Below are positions 62,770 to 64,000 of a stretch of DNA of 64,000 bases, one piece after another. The DNA is from Stenotrophomonas sp. Iso1 (GTDB lineage: Bacteria; Pseudomonadota; Gammaproteobacteria; Xanthomonadales; Xanthomonadaceae): contig NZ_JAODBT010000001.1 in assembly GCF_027497995.1 (NCBI RefSeq), forward strand, positions 1,638,488 through 1,702,487. Direction: 5' to 3'. The notes beneath the pieces were generated by a model. It saw nothing but the letters and a program-made list of their open reading frames with translations. It was not told the DNA's origin and made no database searches. The position numbers were made by a program, and so were the translations under genes. Every line of letters starts with the position of its first letter. Position 1 is the stretch's first letter.

Positions 62770-64000
62770 ATGTCCCCAGCCATGCAACCCCATCGCCAGA
62801 CCCGCCAGACCATTGTCCGCCTGCTTTCAAGCATGGCCAGTGCGAAGGAAATCAGTCAGTACCTCAAGCGTTTTTCGCAGCTTGATGCCAAGCGCTTCGC
62901 CGTGGTCAAAGTCGGCGGCGCGGTGTTGCGTGACGATCTGGAAGCACTGACCTCGTCGCTGTCGTTTCTGCAGGAAGTGGGCCTGACCCCGATCGTGCTG
63001 CATGGTGCCGGCCCGCAACTGGATGCTGAACTGTCGGCGGCGGGTATCGAGAAGCAGACCATCAACGGCCTGCGGGTGACCACGCCCGAGGCATTGGCCA
63101 TCGTGCGCAAGGTGTTCCAGCAGTCCAACCTCAAGCTGGTCGAGGTACTGCAGCAGAACGGTGCGCGTGCCACGTCCATCACGGGTGGCGTGTTCGAGGC
63201 GGAGTACATGGACCAGAACATTTATGGTCTGGTGGGCGAAGTGAAAAAGGTGAATCTCGCGCCTATTGAAGCCAGCCTTCGTGCGGGTTCGATTCCGGTG
63301 ATCACCAGCCTGGGCGAGACGGCGAGCGGGCAGATCCTCAACGTCAATGCTGACTTCGCTGCCAATGAGCTGGTGCAGGAATTGCAGCCCTACAAGATCA
63401 TCTTCCTGACCGGCACCGGTGGTTTGTTGGACGAGGAGGGCGCGCTGATTTCTTCGATCAACCTGTCTACCGAGTACGACCAGCTGATGGCGCAGCCGTG
63501 GATCCACGGCGGCATGCGGGTGAAGATCGAGCAGATCAAGGATCTGCTGGACCGGCTACCTGAAGAGTCCTCGGTGTCGATCACCCGCCCGGCCGATCTG
63601 GCGAAAGAGCTGTTCACGCACAAGGGCTCCGGCACGCTGGTGCGTCGCGGTGAGAAGGTGATCAAGGCGACGTCGTGGGACGAACTGGATACGGCGCGTC
63701 TGAAGACGCTGATCGAGTCCAGCTTCGGCCGCACGTTGGTGCCGGATTACTTTGAAAAGACCAAACTGCTGCGCGCCTACGTCAGCGAGAACTATCGCAC
63801 TGCGGTGATTCTCACCGACGAAGTGGAGGGCGTGTATCTCGATAAGTTCGCGGTGCTCGACGATGCGCAGGGCGAAGGCCTGGGCCGCGCGGTGTGGAAC
63901 GTGATGCTGGAGGAAACCCCACAGCTGTTCTGGCGTTCGCGCAATGGCAATCCGGTCAATCATTTTTACTACGCTGAATCCGATGGCTGCTACAAGCAGG
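62770..64000 (+). CDS. argB: Bifunctional acetylglutamate kinase / N-acetylglutamate synthase (5' part)
   Basis: The first 410 codons of a fused enzyme, cut by the window end. Residues ~45-300 are the amino-acid kinase fold: [50 protein letters not shown] (shown as SLGETASGQ and [11 protein letters not shown]) and [13 protein letters not shown]. From about residue 330 a GNAT-type synthase domain begins ([21 protein letters not shown], then [19 protein letters not shown] in part). Such NAGS/K fusions, as in Xanthomonas, start and pull the acetylated arginine pathway and are usually inhibited by arginine. An in-frame ATG at 62782 is an alternative start. Confidence 0.95.
   Translation, partial: MSPAMQPHRQTRQTIVRLLSSMASAKEISQYLKRFSQLDAKRFAVVKVGGAVLRDDLEALTSSLSFLQEVGLTPIVLHGAGPQLDAELSAAGIEKQTINGLRVTTPEALAIVRKVFQQSNLKLVEVLQQNGARATSITGGVFEAEYMDQNIYGLVGEVKKVNLAPIEASLRAGSIPVITSLGETASGQILNVNADFAANELVQELQPYKIIFLTGTGGLLDEEGALISSINLSTEYDQLMAQPWIHGGMRVKIEQIKDLLDRLPEESSVSITRPADLAKELFTHKGSGTLVRRGEKVIKATSWDELDTARLKTLIESSFGRTLVPDYFEKTKLLRAYVSENYRTAVILTDEVEGVYLDKFAVLDDAQGEGLGRAVWNVMLEETPQLFWRSRNGNPVNHFYYAESDGCYKQ

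Overview
The window is about 64 kb of GC-rich, densely packed chromosome from a gammaproteobacterium of the Xanthomonadaceae, most likely Stenotrophomonas or a close relative. The strongest evidence is the arginine cluster at the right end. It encodes N-acetylornithine carbamoyltransferase, with the substrate-specific residues W77, E92, E144, K252, R298 and K302 in place, instead of ordinary ornithine carbamoyltransferase. It is followed by argG, argE and a kinase-synthase ArgB/A fusion, an order typical of xanthomonads. A SmeIJK-like RND efflux operon and a lysine/alanine/proline-rich DksA variant agree with this. I see no tRNA, rRNA, CRISPR array, prophage or insertion sequence; the window is core chromosome with repeat-rich intergenic spots.

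Layout. 1-7.1 kb: adaptor (5' end outside the window) and two RND pumps. 7.3-11.8 kb (minus): TraB-family membrane protein, GNAT acetyltransferase, the agmatine-to-putrescine enzymes AguB and AguA, a small exported protein and ribosomal protein L36. 12-20.3 kb (plus): cmk, rpsA, ihfB, lapA, lapB, then a translationally coupled envelope-sugar run (WecA/WbpL-like transferase, CapD-like dehydratase, galU). 20.5-28.3 kb: rnd, an FGE-fold lipoprotein, an M48 protease, a VirJ/AcvB protein, xseA and queG. 28.3-35.9 kb: the conserved nnr-tsaE-amiC-mutL cluster, then a DUF1684-type lipoprotein and a GumN/TraB protein. 36.1-38.5 kb (minus): phaR, phbB and gluQ. 38.5-45.8 kb: htpX, a large nested inverted repeat, suhB/trmJ (divergent), a PhnD-like binding protein coupled to a GGDEF-EAL protein, and epmB. 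45.9-50.1 kb: efp, a TRZ/ATZ deaminase, ubiG, a HAD phosphatase and a phytoene-synthase-like protein. 50.1-53.1 kb: a 125-bp tandem repeat made from the tail of an M23 peptidase gene, the peptidase itself, pyrC and yidD. 53.4-58.8 kb: dksA-like gene, MFS transporter, sufE, cysS and a secreted protein of unknown function. 58.8-64 kb: the arginine operon.

The most interesting signal is the leader of the arginine operon (58826-58985). A 33-codon reading frame carries three arginine codons within four positions. It ends on a segment that can pair with the 5' arm of a downstream intrinsic terminator. This is the architecture of ribosome-mediated transcription attenuation as known for the trp, his and leu operons, here with arginine as the apparent signal. 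It is a prediction from sequence only.

Other points: (i) four tandem units each duplicating the last 16 codons of the M23 peptidase gene plus downstream DNA; (ii) 53-bp perfect inverted arms flanked by (GTTGCT)n-type tracts at 39.5-39.8 kb; (iii) TGC-rich palindromes between phbB and phaR that look like PhaR operators; (iv) a DksA-like protein with a histone-H1-like N-terminal half and only one of four zinc-finger cysteines; (v) a PhnD-like sensor candidate overlapping a GGDEF-EAL gene. CCCCTCTCCCGC-type palindromes recur in several intergenic regions, including two inside the arginine operon.
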